Program-made: the position numbers and the translations under genes | NCBI GenBank assembly: GCA_021814085.1 | Contig: JAKAJA010000001.1 | Coordinates: 1-34,944, forward strand | DNA: 34,944 bases | Direction of reading: 5' to 3' | DNA from: Acidobacteriota bacterium | GTDB taxonomy: Bacteria; Acidobacteriota; UBA4820; DSQY01 | The notes under the pieces: model-generated | Told to the model about the DNA's origin: nothing | Database searches by the model: none | What the model saw: only the letters and a program-made list of their open reading frames with translations | In this document: positions 15,970-23,868 of the stretch, one piece after another | How positions within the stretch are numbered: position 1 is the first letter of the stretch | How the letters are laid out: every line of letters starts with the position of its first letter

Positions 15970-16932
15970 TTACGCGACGGTGCGCTCGCCGTATACGAGG
16001 TAGTTGAGCACCTCGGTATGGCCGACCCGCGCCGTGAGGGTGTACTCGATCATGCGTGCGCGGGGGTTCCGCAGCCGCTCAACCGAGATCACCCGCTTGA
16101 ATCCGGCGTACCAAGCCTTCTGGCGGCCGAAGAACCCGACGTGGGCGGGCATGGAAATCAGCTCCTTGACCGGCACGCCCCGATAGCGCAGGCTGCCCTG
16201 CTGGTCCTGCGTGATGGCCGCGTCGCCCAGGCCCGTGTTGCGGCTCTGGTAGGCGTCCCACAGGTCCGAGAAGTCCGTTGTGGAAACCCAGAAGGCGGTC
16301 TGCCCGCCCTTGCGCACCTGCGCGGGGGCGGCGTTGAACATCCCGGCCAGCCACTCCATGACCGTCTCCACGGCGCCGGGGGTGTACTTTGTCCCCGAGG
16401 CCTTGACGAGCTTGATGGCCCCGTTGAAGGTCTGGAGGAACGGGGTGCCAGACGCGGTGTCCCCGTTGATGACGAGATCCTCGAGGTCGTTGGCGACGGC
16501 TGCCATCGACAGGTCGCCGATGATCTGGTCCACCGCGGCGTTCGCCGCGATCTGCCCCGTCTCCTGGGCGGTCTTCCCGATGGCGTCTTCCAGCGCGTCG
16601 TAGGGGATGTTGATGGGGAGGATCACCTCGGTGGGCTCGATTTCGTTCTTCCCCGTGGAGAAGGTGGGGATGGTCGTAGGAGCGGCCCCCGCCACGGCCT
16701 TCTGGAGCTGCCTGGAGGCCATCCCGATGAGCGGGATCGTGCTCTTGTCGCCGCCGAAAATCACGAGGTTGCCGTTGCGCTCGATGTCCTTGAGCAGGAC
16801 GGAAACGTCCTCGGTGGTTTTGATGAACTCCCGGAACGCCTCGGCGGGCATGGTGGACCCAGAGGCCCAGCTAAGTGACGGATCGCCGGCGGCGCGGGCG
16901 AAGATGCGATTGAGGATCTGTTCGATGTCCAT
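15970..16932 (-). CDS. Major capsid protein (HK97-fold type)
   Basis: 320 aa, with no N-terminal extension for cleavage apparent. The pattern fits HK97-fold capsid proteins: a helical N-arm, a long helix (DALEDAIGKTAQETGQIAAN), AFWVSTTDFSDLWDAYQSRN in the P/A-domain region, and a terminal VGHTEVLNYLVYGERT. AGGAGG precedes the ATG at 16932. It follows the protease/scaffold gene, the canonical order, and is followed by a GC hairpin. Confidence comes from size, order and composition. Confidence 0.85.
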   Translation of the reverse strand: MDIEQILNRIFARAAGDPSLSWASGSTMPAEAFREFIKTTEDVSVLLKDIERNGNLVIFGGDKSTIPLIGMASRQLQKAVAGAAPTTIPTFSTGKNEIEPTEVILPINIPYDALEDAIGKTAQETGQIAANAAVDQIIGDLSMAAVANDLEDLVINGDTASGTPFLQTFNGAIKLVKASGTKYTPGAVETVMEWLAGMFNAAPAQVRKGGQTAFWVSTTDFSDLWDAYQSRNTGLGDAAITQDQQGSLRYRGVPVKELISMPAHVGFFGRQKAWYAGFKRVISVERLRNPRARMIEYTLTARVGHTEVLNYLVYGERTVA

Positions 16933-16948
16933 GCGCTTCCTCCTGGTG

Positions 16949-17419
16949 TCAGTGGCCGACGAACGCGCCGGCGTAGCGGCTCTTGTTGGGGGTCGGGCCG
17001 TCCACGTGATCCTTGGACTGGCGCTCGGTGGCCATCTCTTCCAGCTTGTCGGTCAAGGCCTTGATGGTGCGGCCCTGCTCGGCGATCTGGGCCTGGAGGG
17101 CCTCGTTGCCCGCGGAGGGAGGCGTGCCCTCGGCGGGTGCCTCGATGGCATCCATCAGGCCCTGGAGGGCGCGGACGGCGGGCTCCGCGACAGCCTTGAG
17201 CGCCTCGTTCCCCGCCACGGCCAAAACGGCCTTCTGCGCGGTTTCGAGCGCCAGGCGCGCCTCGGGGGCGACCGCGACGCGGGCGGGCGGAGGCTCGGGG
17301 ATGACGGGCGCCGGGGTCGGCGTCTCGGGCTTCTGGGGAGCGGTAGAGAGCCCCAGAACCCGCGCGAAGAGAGCCTTCAGGCCCTTTTCCACGCTCTGCT
17401 CAAGCTGTTTCTCGTCCAT
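16949..17419 (-). CDS. Nested scaffolding protein (in-frame internal start)
   Basis: 156 aa read in the same frame as the protease. The internal ATG at 17419 (MDEKQLEQSVEKGLKALFAR) has a strong SD, GGAGG, 8 nt upstream, stronger than many gene starts here. The product is helical with Pro-rich linkers (PETPTPAPVIPEPPPA) and a C-terminal coiled coil (ALQAQIAEQGRTIKALTDKL). Nested scaffolds are known in lambda C/Nu3 and Mu I/Z. The internal start is inferred from the SD. Confidence 0.65.
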   Translation of the reverse strand: MDEKQLEQSVEKGLKALFARVLGLSTAPQKPETPTPAPVIPEPPPARVAVAPEARLALETAQKAVLAVAGNEALKAVAEPAVRALQGLMDAIEAPAEGTPPSAGNEALQAQIAEQGRTIKALTDKLEEMATERQSKDHVDGPTPNKSRYAGAFVGH

Positions 17420-18286
17420 GGTGGTGTCCTCCTGTGCCCTGCGGCCAAGCGCGGGCGGGGTCTCGTTGAACTGCGCGTAGAGCGCCGCCAGCCGGTCATA
17501 GACTGCCTGGCGCTGGTCGTCTGGCACGGCCACGCCCTTGCGGCCGCCGTTCAGCGCGGCCATGGCCGCAACGAGGCCGTAGAAGTAGAGCGTCAGCTGC
17601 GCGTCTCCGGCGGCGGCCAGCTTGGCCACGGGGAGCGCATAGGCTGCCTTATCGTCGGGGTAGCCGTCCCCGTCCGGGTCTGGAGCGCTGGCGTCGAAAT
17701 AGGCGCAGGCATCAGAGAGCATCGCGCAACCGCCGGCCGCGATAATCCCGTCCGCGTCGGCCTGCCAGTCGAAAGTCCAGGGCGCTGCCTTATCCGCCAT
17801 CAGGTAGTCGCACATGGCGGACCGATAGAGCGTGAACGTACAGTCGGGGTTGCTGGGCCGGTCCACCAGGGAGATCTCAAGGAGGCGATACTTGGTGAAA
17901 ACGAAGACCTCGTGACCGCCGCGCACCTCAAAATGTCCGTCCAGCGGATCGAACCCAATGGAAAAGCCGCGATAGACGTTCTCGTCAACCTTCTTCCACT
18001 CCGCGTCGTCCACCACTCGTGCGCCGATATGCAGCGCCTGGTCATCCAGCTCGAGGATTGGCACCGTGCCGGCGGCCAGGTTGGCGTGCATGGCGCGGAG
18101 CGTGCGCCACTGCTCGTATTCGGCGAGGGCTTCGCGGGTTGCCGCTAGTGCAAAGATGGTGCCATACGAATCTTCGGCCTCGCTTGTGGCGGGGCCGAAT
18201 ACCATTCGCTGCGAGTCGTCTCGGGTGAAGGGGTAGAAGCGCTTGCCGGGTTGCAAAAGGGCCTTCGCGCGCGCGTCTGTTGCCAT
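16949..18286 (-). CDS. Prohead protease with C-terminal scaffold (XkdF-like)
   Basis: 445 aa. The ATG at 18286 is chosen because GGAGGGG lies 7 nt upstream. The N-terminal part resembles XkdF-like/S78 phage serine proteases: His67 in LRAMHAN and Ser109 in YRGFSIGFDP are candidate catalytic residues, followed by LEISLVDRP. The C-terminal ~155 residues are Ala/Glu/Pro-rich and helical like a scaffold, and can be made alone from an internal start at 17419. It matures the prohead and is itself expected to be cleaved. Its promoter-proximal region carries a 19-bp repeat shared with the terminase leader. Confidence 0.8.
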   Translation of the reverse strand: MATDARAKALLQPGKRFYPFTRDDSQRMVFGPATSEAEDSYGTIFALAATREALAEYEQWRTLRAMHANLAAGTVPILELDDQALHIGARVVDDAEWKKVDENVYRGFSIGFDPLDGHFEVRGGHEVFVFTKYRLLEISLVDRPSNPDCTFTLYRSAMCDYLMADKAAPWTFDWQADADGIIAAGGCAMLSDACAYFDASAPDPDGDGYPDDKAAYALPVAKLAAAGDAQLTLYFYGLVAAMAALNGGRKGVAVPDDQRQAVYDRLAALYAQFNETPPALGRRAQEDTTMDEKQLEQSVEKGLKALFARVLGLSTAPQKPETPTPAPVIPEPPPARVAVAPEARLALETAQKAVLAVAGNEALKAVAEPAVRALQGLMDAIEAPAEGTPPSAGNEALQAQIAEQGRTIKALTDKLEEMATERQSKDHVDGPTPNKSRYAGAFVGH

Positions 18287-18332
18287 GGATAGGCCCCTCC
18301 TATTCTGAGGGTTGCCTATCGGTCGTGCCCAT

Positions 18333-18351
18333 GCCAGCAAGAACGCGAGGA
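18333..18351 (-). repeat. 19-bp repeat, copy 1, upstream of the protease gene
   Basis: On the minus strand TCCTCGCGTTCTTGCTGGC. An identical copy lies at 22579-22597. This copy ends 46 nt upstream of the protease ATG and the other ends 44 nt upstream of the small terminase ATG. Both are preceded by pyrimidine-rich sequence. A late promoter or activator site is a reasonable reading. Confidence 0.55.
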
Positions 18352-18363
18352 ACAAGAAGAAAT

Positions 18364-19137
18364 CTACAGGTTGACCACGGCCACCCAGTAGCAATCGCAG
18401 TTGGGGTGCAGGGGCATCTGCAGCCGCTGGGCGTCCTCAACCGAATACTCCCCGGCGAGATCTCCGCAGGCGCAATTGCCGTTATAGGCCGGGCCCAGTA
18501 CCCACTCCACCTGGTCCACCCGCCCCTTGTAGCCGTCCAGGCGGGCGGCGTTCGCGGCCTTGGCCAACTCGGTGCGGCAGATGCGCTCTATCTCATAGTC
18601 GCTCAGGCTCGATATGCTTTTGATGCGCTCCATCGCCTGGTGCATGTTCTCACCGAGGCGCTGGGCCTCCAAAAGCTGGGCCTGGATGTCCCCGTGCACG
18701 CGGGCGGCCGTTTTGGCGCACAGCGAGACGGACTGCGCCTCGAGGTTCCCGACGATGGCCGGGTCCATCTTGGTGAACACGATATCTGGCTGGTGTAGGT
18801 CCTGGGCCACATCCGCCAGGCCGGCGTCGATCGCCTCCTCCATGGCCCTGATTAACTCGGCTTCAAGAGAGCGTTCAAACTCAGCGGCGGCGGCCTTTAG
18901 CCCGTAATCATCCCAGGCCACCACCCCGCCCTCCTCATGCAGGTCACTGGCGAGCGCCTCCTCGAGCGCGGCATAGATGGATTGGAAATTAACCACCGCC
19001 GCCTTCGTGGCGGCTTTCGGCGCGCCCCCCTTAGCGCGGCAGTGTTCGGGCCGCAACACCCCGAGCCCGGAGAGGCATTGCTCGACCAGACGAAGGACCG
19101 CCCCGCGGTCACTTCTTTGGCGGCAGCTCTCGCACAT
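18364..19137 (-). CDS. Mu F-like minor head (head morphogenesis) protein
   Basis: 257 aa. The C-terminal part has the Mu F-like pattern: YEIERICRTELAKAANAARL, then VEWVLGPAYNGNCACGDLAG and LHPNCDCYW with conserved Cys/His residues. Its N-terminus is also Cys-rich (MCESCRQRS). Mu F-type proteins occur in few copies at the portal vertex and may be ejected or aid head assembly. GAGG lies 6 nt upstream of the ATG. It overlaps the portal gene by 29 nt, the classical portal-then-F order. Confidence 0.75.
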   Translation of the reverse strand: MCESCRQRSDRGAVLRLVEQCLSGLGVLRPEHCRAKGGAPKAATKAAVVNFQSIYAALEEALASDLHEEGGVVAWDDYGLKAAAAEFERSLEAELIRAMEEAIDAGLADVAQDLHQPDIVFTKMDPAIVGNLEAQSVSLCAKTAARVHGDIQAQLLEAQRLGENMHQAMERIKSISSLSDYEIERICRTELAKAANAARLDGYKGRVDQVEWVLGPAYNGNCACGDLAGEYSVEDAQRLQMPLHPNCDCYWVAVVNL

Positions 19138-20473
19138 CCTGTACCTCAGAGATCATCCTGCGCAGTTGGAGCAGGGCGTCCATCATGCGGCCCGGCGTCG
19201 GCGGGAGGTTCCCCGCCACGAGGTCCTCCACGCGCACGGGGCCCTGGTTCGTGTAGGCGATGTGCGCGTCCCCGATGGGCCCCATGCCCTGGAACCCTAG
19301 GCGCGCCAGCACCTGGTTAGACGTGAGGTCCCCTTTCTCTTGGAGGGCGCAGAGGGCCATGACCAGCTGGTAGAAATCCTCCAGTGAAGACTGTTTGAAG
19401 GCATAGAAGTAGCCCGGGGGCGCGAACTCCCGGGCCACGGCGGTGAGCCTCCGCAGGAAGATGCGTAAGATAGGCTGCGTGACCTCGTTCTTGAAGGTCT
19501 GGTCCTCCTGGTAGGCCGTCGCGTAATTGCTCGCCCCGAGGCTCACCTTGGTGGGCGGCACGTGGGCCTTCGCCAAGATCCGCTGGCGCAAGACCTCCTC
19601 GGCCTTGACGAACGAGCTGTCCTCCTGGTCCTGGAGGAGCTTCTCCACCTTGCCTTCGCCCACCCCGTCTAACAGGCCGATGGCCGCATCCGGCCCCTGC
19701 TGGGCCAGCCCTTTTAGAAATGCCTCAAACCGCTTGGCGCTATCGTCGTCAAGGGCCTCCTTGAGGATCAGCAGGAAGGGCGGAATACCGCCCTTGTTGA
19801 GCAGGGTCCTGTTGTACGAATCCTGCGCGCTCAGACGGTCCGCCGTGCTGGCGAGGGTCTTGACCATGGAACTGCCCAAGCTGAGCGCCGAGGGGTCATA
19901 CTTTCGGATGAGCACCAACTCTGGCGACTTCGCCTTGTTCCCACCGGATGAATAGGGCACGAACTCGGAGACGGTCTGGCCCAGGTAGTTCACCTGAAGG
20001 AACGATTTCAGGTCCCGGCGGGCCCGGATGGTGGCCGCTGGCACATGGTACCAGGCCGCTGGGAGTCCATCCGTCCCACGAACGATCTCAAATCCGCAAT
20101 AGCCTTGAATCCTGTAGTCTGTCGTGAGCGCCTCTAGGCGCTCGCCAACCGTCTCCATGGTCCGCTGGGTATTGTCCAGAAAATCGGCCATCTTCCCGAG
20201 GATCTTTGGCTCCGCCTTCTGCTCCGGATCTGGGCCGATGAATGCCGGCGAGACCTCCGCGGTGCCTACGCCAGTAGCCACCGCGTCAACGGCCGCCGAA
20301 AACCACGGATCAAGATCATAGAGTTGGGCGGCGGAGAGCGGGTCAACCTGCGGCGGGAGATAGCTGGGCAGCGCCTCCTGCGCCACGGACCCATTCTCTT
20401 GGCCCGTGCGCGGATCGAGCACGCGCAGCCCATGCGCCCTGAATCGCCCTGCGGCCTTTTTCCTCTCACTCAT
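19109..20473 (-). CDS. Portal protein
   Basis: 454 aa, matching HK97/PBSX-type phage portals. It contains GYCGFEIVRGTDGLPAAWYH, then a long helical segment (KRFEAFLKGLAQQGPDAAIG) and ILAKAHVPPTKVSLGASNYA, a typical portal core stretch. The dodecameric portal forms the DNA channel and binds terminase. AGGAG precedes the ATG. It lies between large terminase and F-like genes. The C-terminus is proline-rich, then helical (MMDALLQLRRMISEVQD). Confidence 0.85.
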   Translation of the reverse strand: MSERKKAAGRFRAHGLRVLDPRTGQENGSVAQEALPSYLPPQVDPLSAAQLYDLDPWFSAAVDAVATGVGTAEVSPAFIGPDPEQKAEPKILGKMADFLDNTQRTMETVGERLEALTTDYRIQGYCGFEIVRGTDGLPAAWYHVPAATIRARRDLKSFLQVNYLGQTVSEFVPYSSGGNKAKSPELVLIRKYDPSALSLGSSMVKTLASTADRLSAQDSYNRTLLNKGGIPPFLLILKEALDDDSAKRFEAFLKGLAQQGPDAAIGLLDGVGEGKVEKLLQDQEDSSFVKAEEVLRQRILAKAHVPPTKVSLGASNYATAYQEDQTFKNEVTQPILRIFLRRLTAVAREFAPPGYFYAFKQSSLEDFYQLVMALCALQEKGDLTSNQVLARLGFQGMGPIGDAHIAYTNQGPVRVEDLVAGNLPPTPGRMMDALLQLRRMISEVQDVRELPPKK

Positions 20474-20517
20474 TTTAATGCTCCTAAAGGCCGTCTGGCC
20501 TCACTTTGGGCCACGGG

Positions 20518-21987
20518 TTAAAGGCTTCTAAAACGCGCCTTGCGCCGCTTCCCGCGCCGGTAATCCATCGCGCCCGCAGCCCCATCCGGCCCATCATCGT
20601 GTTCCCGGCCGAGGGGCTCCCAGGCATAAAGTTGTTCGAGCAGGAGCGGCGTGTCGCCGATCTCCCGGCAGAAGAGGAGGTCTCCGGAGTCGTGAAGGGG
20701 TACGAGCCGCTCGATCCGCACGCCCTTGTTCTCTTTGCTGGTGACGGGAGCCAGCGGCAAGCAGTAACCATGGACCAGGGCCGCCCGGTCGAAGTCTCGC
20801 TTCAGGTGCTCCTGGAACCCGTTGCTCTCCAGCGCGAACACCTTCGGGTGCAGCTCCTCGTTGATTCGGTAACAGGCCTCCACCATGCTGTAGATGGTGG
20901 CGTGGCGGATCCAGCATGCGCAGAGGTACTCGCGGGGGTCGTCCTCCGCGGCGCGCCCGATGCCCACCACGGCCTTGTAGTCCCCTTGCCGGCTGGCGAG
21001 CACCGATGGGTCGATGAAGACGATCACGTCTTTCATGTCTCGCAGCTTGGAATGAGGAAAGGCCTGCGTCTTCTCGGGCTGGAAGTAGTGGCTGTCATCC
21101 ACCGGGGCGCACATCATCTCGCGGGCGAACCGCACGAAACCGAGGATGCGCTTGAGGGTGGACAGGACCTTGGTGGGGAACCGCTCGGGCCAGGTGGGCC
21201 GGCCCCGCTTGTCCATCGCCGGGAAGACTCGCCGCAGCCATTCCTTGTATTCGGGGTGGAACAGCAGGGTGCCGATCACGCCCGTACGGTTGATGACGTT
21301 GCCCACCAGGACCAGGCGCCAACCCCTGGCCTCGAGGCGCGGCAACACGGTGGCGAGGATCCACGTCAGCACCTTCTGCACCCGCCGCGGGCTCACGGCC
21401 AGGTCGTCATCCTCGATGTCATCCAGGAGGACCAGGGAGGGCCGGTACTGCCTCCAGCGCAGGCCCCTGAAGGCCTGCCCGGCGCCGCGCGCCTTCACTC
21501 GGACGCCCTGGCGCGTGGCAAAGTCGCCGTCCTCCCACTTCCACTTGCCCTTGAGGTGGCCGAAGTCCTGGAGAATGCGCTCGTTCTCCTCCAGCTCCAC
21601 CTTCACCATCGCGGTGGATTGCGCGGCCAGGTCCTCGGTCATGCCGCCGATGACGATGAAGGGCGCTGTCTTGAAGACCACGGCATGCAAGGCTTCCACA
21701 ATGGTTACGAGCGAAGACTTCCCGAAGCCGCCCGCGCTCGCGATGATCACGGGTCGCTCAGCGACCTGCGCCGCCTCGCTCATGGCCGGGTGGAACGGGG
21801 CGAAGCCTTCATAGAAGTAGTGCGGGAGGTAGGTCTTGGCGAAGTAGATGTGATCCTGCTTGGCTTTGGCCAGGCGCCTGGCCCGCGCTTCGGGTGACTT
21901 CCCTTCGAAGGGCCGGGCCTCCTCGCGCATGGCCTGAAGGGTCTCGCTGAGCTTGGCCTCGAATTCCCGCGGGGAGAGGCGGGGCAC
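20518..21987 (-). CDS. Large terminase subunit (packaging ATPase/nuclease)
   Basis: 489 aa from the GTG at 21987, chosen because GGAGG lies 5 nt before it and the extension upstream is Arg/Trp-rich. A Walker A-like ASAGGFGKS lies at about 83-91 and Walker B LVLLDD at about 185-190. The nuclease-type FIDPSV starts the second domain. It powers DNA packaging, expected to be headful from the integrated copy as in Mu. It starts within the end region of the small terminase gene and precedes portal. Confidence 0.85.
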   Translation of the reverse strand: MPRLSPREFEAKLSETLQAMREEARPFEGKSPEARARRLAKAKQDHIYFAKTYLPHYFYEGFAPFHPAMSEAAQVAERPVIIASAGGFGKSSLVTIVEALHAVVFKTAPFIVIGGMTEDLAAQSTAMVKVELEENERILQDFGHLKGKWKWEDGDFATRQGVRVKARGAGQAFRGLRWRQYRPSLVLLDDIEDDDLAVSPRRVQKVLTWILATVLPRLEARGWRLVLVGNVINRTGVIGTLLFHPEYKEWLRRVFPAMDKRGRPTWPERFPTKVLSTLKRILGFVRFAREMMCAPVDDSHYFQPEKTQAFPHSKLRDMKDVIVFIDPSVLASRQGDYKAVVGIGRAAEDDPREYLCACWIRHATIYSMVEACYRINEELHPKVFALESNGFQEHLKRDFDRAALVHGYCLPLAPVTSKENKGVRIERLVPLHDSGDLLFCREIGDTPLLLEQLYAWEPLGREHDDGPDGAAGAMDYRRGKRRKARFRSL

Positions 21988-21988
21988 T

Positions 21989-22534
21989 TCAGCCTCCGGC
22001 CAGGGCGATCTTCCGCCGCGATTCCAGGAACGACTCCACGTGGGCCTCAAGCCTGGGGAGCAGGCTCGGCTCCCCGGCCTTCACATGCGCCACGAAGAGA
22101 TTGAGGATGGCGAAGATGGTGGTCACGGTGAGCTTCTCGCCCCGGAGCCTGTCCACCGCCGTGGTGATTTTCAGGATGGAATCGGCCAGGGGGGCGCTTA
22201 GCTCGCGCTTGCCCTCCTCGACCTCCATGAGCATCTGGAGGAGCTTGCGCTCCAGGATATCCGCCGCGCCGTCCTTGCTCGCAAGCATGGCCCGGCGTTT
22301 CGACTCCCAGCCGCCCTCTTGGGCCCACCGGCCCACCGTGGCGGCGGACCGGTCGAGCACCTTGGCGATGTCCATGATCTTCGCGCCCTCGCGGATGAAG
22401 GCGTGCTCGGCCTGCAACCTCTCTTGAAATTCTGAGTTGCCCTTGGAGACGGAGATAGGGATGGGCGGCGGCTTCTTGTCGTCGGCCTTGTGGTGCTTCC
22501 ACTTGCGTCCTACTATCCCGCCCTTGCGCGGCAT
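21989..22534 (-). CDS. Small terminase subunit
   Basis: 181 aa from MPRKGGIVGRKWKHHKADDK. The ATG at 22534 has GAGG 5 nt upstream. A basic N-terminus is followed by an HTH-like segment (AKIMDIAKVLDRSAATVGRW) and a helical oligomerisation part. This resembles DUF1804/DUF3486-type small terminases of Mu-like phages, which recognise the packaging site. It is the first late gene after the terminator at 22609, so the late promoter probably lies at 22540-22605. Confidence 0.75.
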   Translation of the reverse strand: MPRKGGIVGRKWKHHKADDKKPPPIPISVSKGNSEFQERLQAEHAFIREGAKIMDIAKVLDRSAATVGRWAQEGGWESKRRAMLASKDGAADILERKLLQMLMEVEEGKRELSAPLADSILKITTAVDRLRGEKLTVTTIFAILNLFVAHVKAGEPSLLPRLEAHVESFLESRRKIALAGG

Positions 22535-22578
22535 CTGCACCTCGCCGTAGACAGCATGGGAGGGCTGGAGAGCAAGAG

Positions 22579-22597
22579 GCCAGCAAGAACGCGAGGA
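22579..22597 (-). repeat. 19-bp repeat, copy 2, upstream of the small terminase gene
   Basis: Exact copy of the sequence at 18333-18351. It lies between the terminator at 22609-22631 and the terminase start, the place where a late promoter is needed. No classical -10/-35 pair is obvious, so an activator-dependent promoter is likely. Confidence 0.55.
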
Positions 22598-22602
22598 GTG
22601 AG

Positions 22603-22631
22603 AAAAAAGCGGGCCCCACAAAGGGGCCCGC
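22603..22631 (-). terminator. Strong intrinsic terminator after the lipoprotein gene
   Basis: GCGGGCCCC (22609-22617) pairs with GGGGCCCGC (22623-22631), loop TTTGT on the RNA strand, followed on the minus strand by TTTTTT (22608-22603). It closes the Rha/lipoprotein transcription unit and separates it from the late operon. Confidence 0.85.
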
Positions 22632-22661
22632 CTCGTGAACGGCGCGGAGACCAGCGCCCTC

Positions 22662-22961
22662 CTAATGCGTCTCGGTTTTTGATTGCGTCTTGTCGGTGAG
22701 TATGCCTTCCTGGTTGAAGGTGAGCACGACCATGGAGGCCTTCGCCCCTCCGAAGGCCGTGGCGTGGGTGTAGTGCCAGATGAGCACCGACCCGCTCGTG
22801 CTGTCCGTCACCGTGCCGGGCTTCCCGAACAGGGCAATGGCATCCGCCCGCGTGGAAGTCCCGACTGTGAGCTGGTCCGTTAGGGACGGGTCCACCCGCG
22901 AGCCGACTGTCACGCACGCGGCCATCACCAGGATGAGACTCAACACGCCGAACACCTTCAT
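22662..22961 (-). CDS. Small lipoprotein, BamE/SmpA-like
   Basis: 99 aa. The signal ends in a lipobox (VLSLILVMAACVTV), so the protein should be lipidated at Cys16 and face the periplasm. The mature part has the BamE/SmpA-like order: a Gly-Thr start (LTVGTSTRADAIALFGKPGT), SGSVLIWHYTHA and VVLTFNQEGILTD. AAGGAGG precedes the ATG. It stands between Rha and the terminator and may have its own promoter. A lysogenic-conversion, receptor-blocking or superinfection-exclusion role is plausible by analogy with phage lipoproteins, but not shown. Confidence 0.6.
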   Translation of the reverse strand: MKVFGVLSLILVMAACVTVGSRVDPSLTDQLTVGTSTRADAIALFGKPGTVTDSTSGSVLIWHYTHATAFGGAKASMVVLTFNQEGILTDKTQSKTETH

Positions 22962-22989
22962 CTCACACCTCCTTCTCTGCGTGTGGTTC

Positions 22990-22995
22990 AGTATA
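22990..22995 (-). promoter_or_regulatory. Possible -10 element (TATACT) before the lipoprotein gene
   Basis: TATACT on the minus strand, 29 nt upstream of the lipoprotein ATG, in the short gap after Rha. No good -35 is visible at the proper distance, so this would be a weak or activator-dependent promoter. Confidence 0.3.
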
Positions 22996-23000
22996 GCGCT

Positions 23001-23648
23001 TCATCGGCCAAAGGGTAGGCTGGGGCGGTGGCGGAAGAAATAGGAAAGTTGGGCTTCCGAGATGCCCGTGGTCAGGGCGATTTCGCGCAGGCTCTTTCGG
23101 GCGGCCCGTAGATCGTAGCACCGCGCGGCCAGCTCGTTCGTCATGTGGACGGGCGTTCCGTTCTTGCGGCGGCTGGGTTTCCAGCGCTCCTCCAGCACAG
23201 TCAACTTGAACCGCTGGAGGTTGATGACCTCGCCCTGAAGTTGGACTAGCCGCTCAAAGCTTACACCGCGTCCCGCCTCGTAAGCCCCCGAGGCGGCGCC
23301 AAGGATGTTCTTGAGGGTCTCCTCCATCTTGTTGAACGCCTTGATGTAGGCCAGCTTGAACCTAATGGCCTCCTTGCCCGTAAACCCCATGGCGAGAAGT
23401 GTGAATCCGTCCCTGGTGATCTCGGCCATGGGCCTGGTTTGCCCATGGTCGTCAAGGTAGGTGACGAGCGCAAAATTGCGCTCGTTGAATTCTGAGGGCA
23501 CATCCAGCTCCCGAATGGTCCTCAGCACATCTCTATGCCGCTTGCCGAAGACCTTGGCCACCTGTTGCGATGTGGTAATGGGGTGGCCTTCCTTCGCGGT
23601 GACGGCATCATGCGGGAGTTCCACCAGCGCTAACCCGTTCGTGGTCAT
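23001..23648 (-). CDS. Rha family phage regulatory / antirepressor-type protein
   Basis: 215 aa. The N-terminal ~110 residues match the pRha pattern: TTSQQVAKVFGKRHRDVLRT, then MAEITRDGFTLLAMGFTGKE and AIRFKLAYIKAFNKMEE. A linker and a C-terminal HTH-like segment (LREIALTTGISEAQLSYFFR) follow. Rha proteins interfere with phage growth or repression and often occur in antirepressor-type loci. The ATG at 23648 overlaps the previous stop (ATGA) and has AGGAGG 6 nt upstream. Its operon leader is the predicted target of the RNA at 24013-24087. Confidence 0.8.
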   Translation of the reverse strand: MTTNGLALVELPHDAVTAKEGHPITTSQQVAKVFGKRHRDVLRTIRELDVPSEFNERNFALVTYLDDHGQTRPMAEITRDGFTLLAMGFTGKEAIRFKLAYIKAFNKMEETLKNILGAASGAYEAGRGVSFERLVQLQGEVINLQRFKLTVLEERWKPSRRKNGTPVHMTNELAARCYDLRAARKSLREIALTTGISEAQLSYFFRHRPSLPFGR

Positions 23649-23863
23649 GGGCAACCTCCTCTCACCATTTGGGTTTCAACGGCTTCGGCGCTCGCCTCGG
23701 CCTCTTCAAGCAGGGACAGGACGACGCCCCAAAGCAAAGGGGCGTCATTGGCGGGGGCCTCTGCGATCCGGGCCGTCACGGCGCGGGCTTGGCAGAGCGT
23801 GCTGTAGAGCTTGGGGAAGTCCTGGGGGTGTCGGAACGGGATGGGGCGGGGGTTGGGTGGCAT
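23645..23863 (-). CDS. Small helical protein cotranslated with Rha
   Basis: 72 aa: a Pro-rich start (MPPNPRPIPFRHP), then helices (FPKLYSTLCQARAVTARIAE, LLEEAEASAEAVETQMV). AGGAGG lies 5 nt upstream of the ATG. The same AGGAGG carries the stop codon (TAG) of a short leader ORF, so translation is probably coupled. Its stop overlaps the Rha start. No family is recognised. Position between an RNA-controlled leader and Rha recalls P1 icd, upstream of ant, but no homology is claimed. Confidence 0.55.
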   Translation of the reverse strand: MPPNPRPIPFRHPQDFPKLYSTLCQARAVTARIAEAPANDAPLLWGVVLSLLEEAEASAEAVETQMVRGGCP

Positions 23864-23868
23864 GCGGG

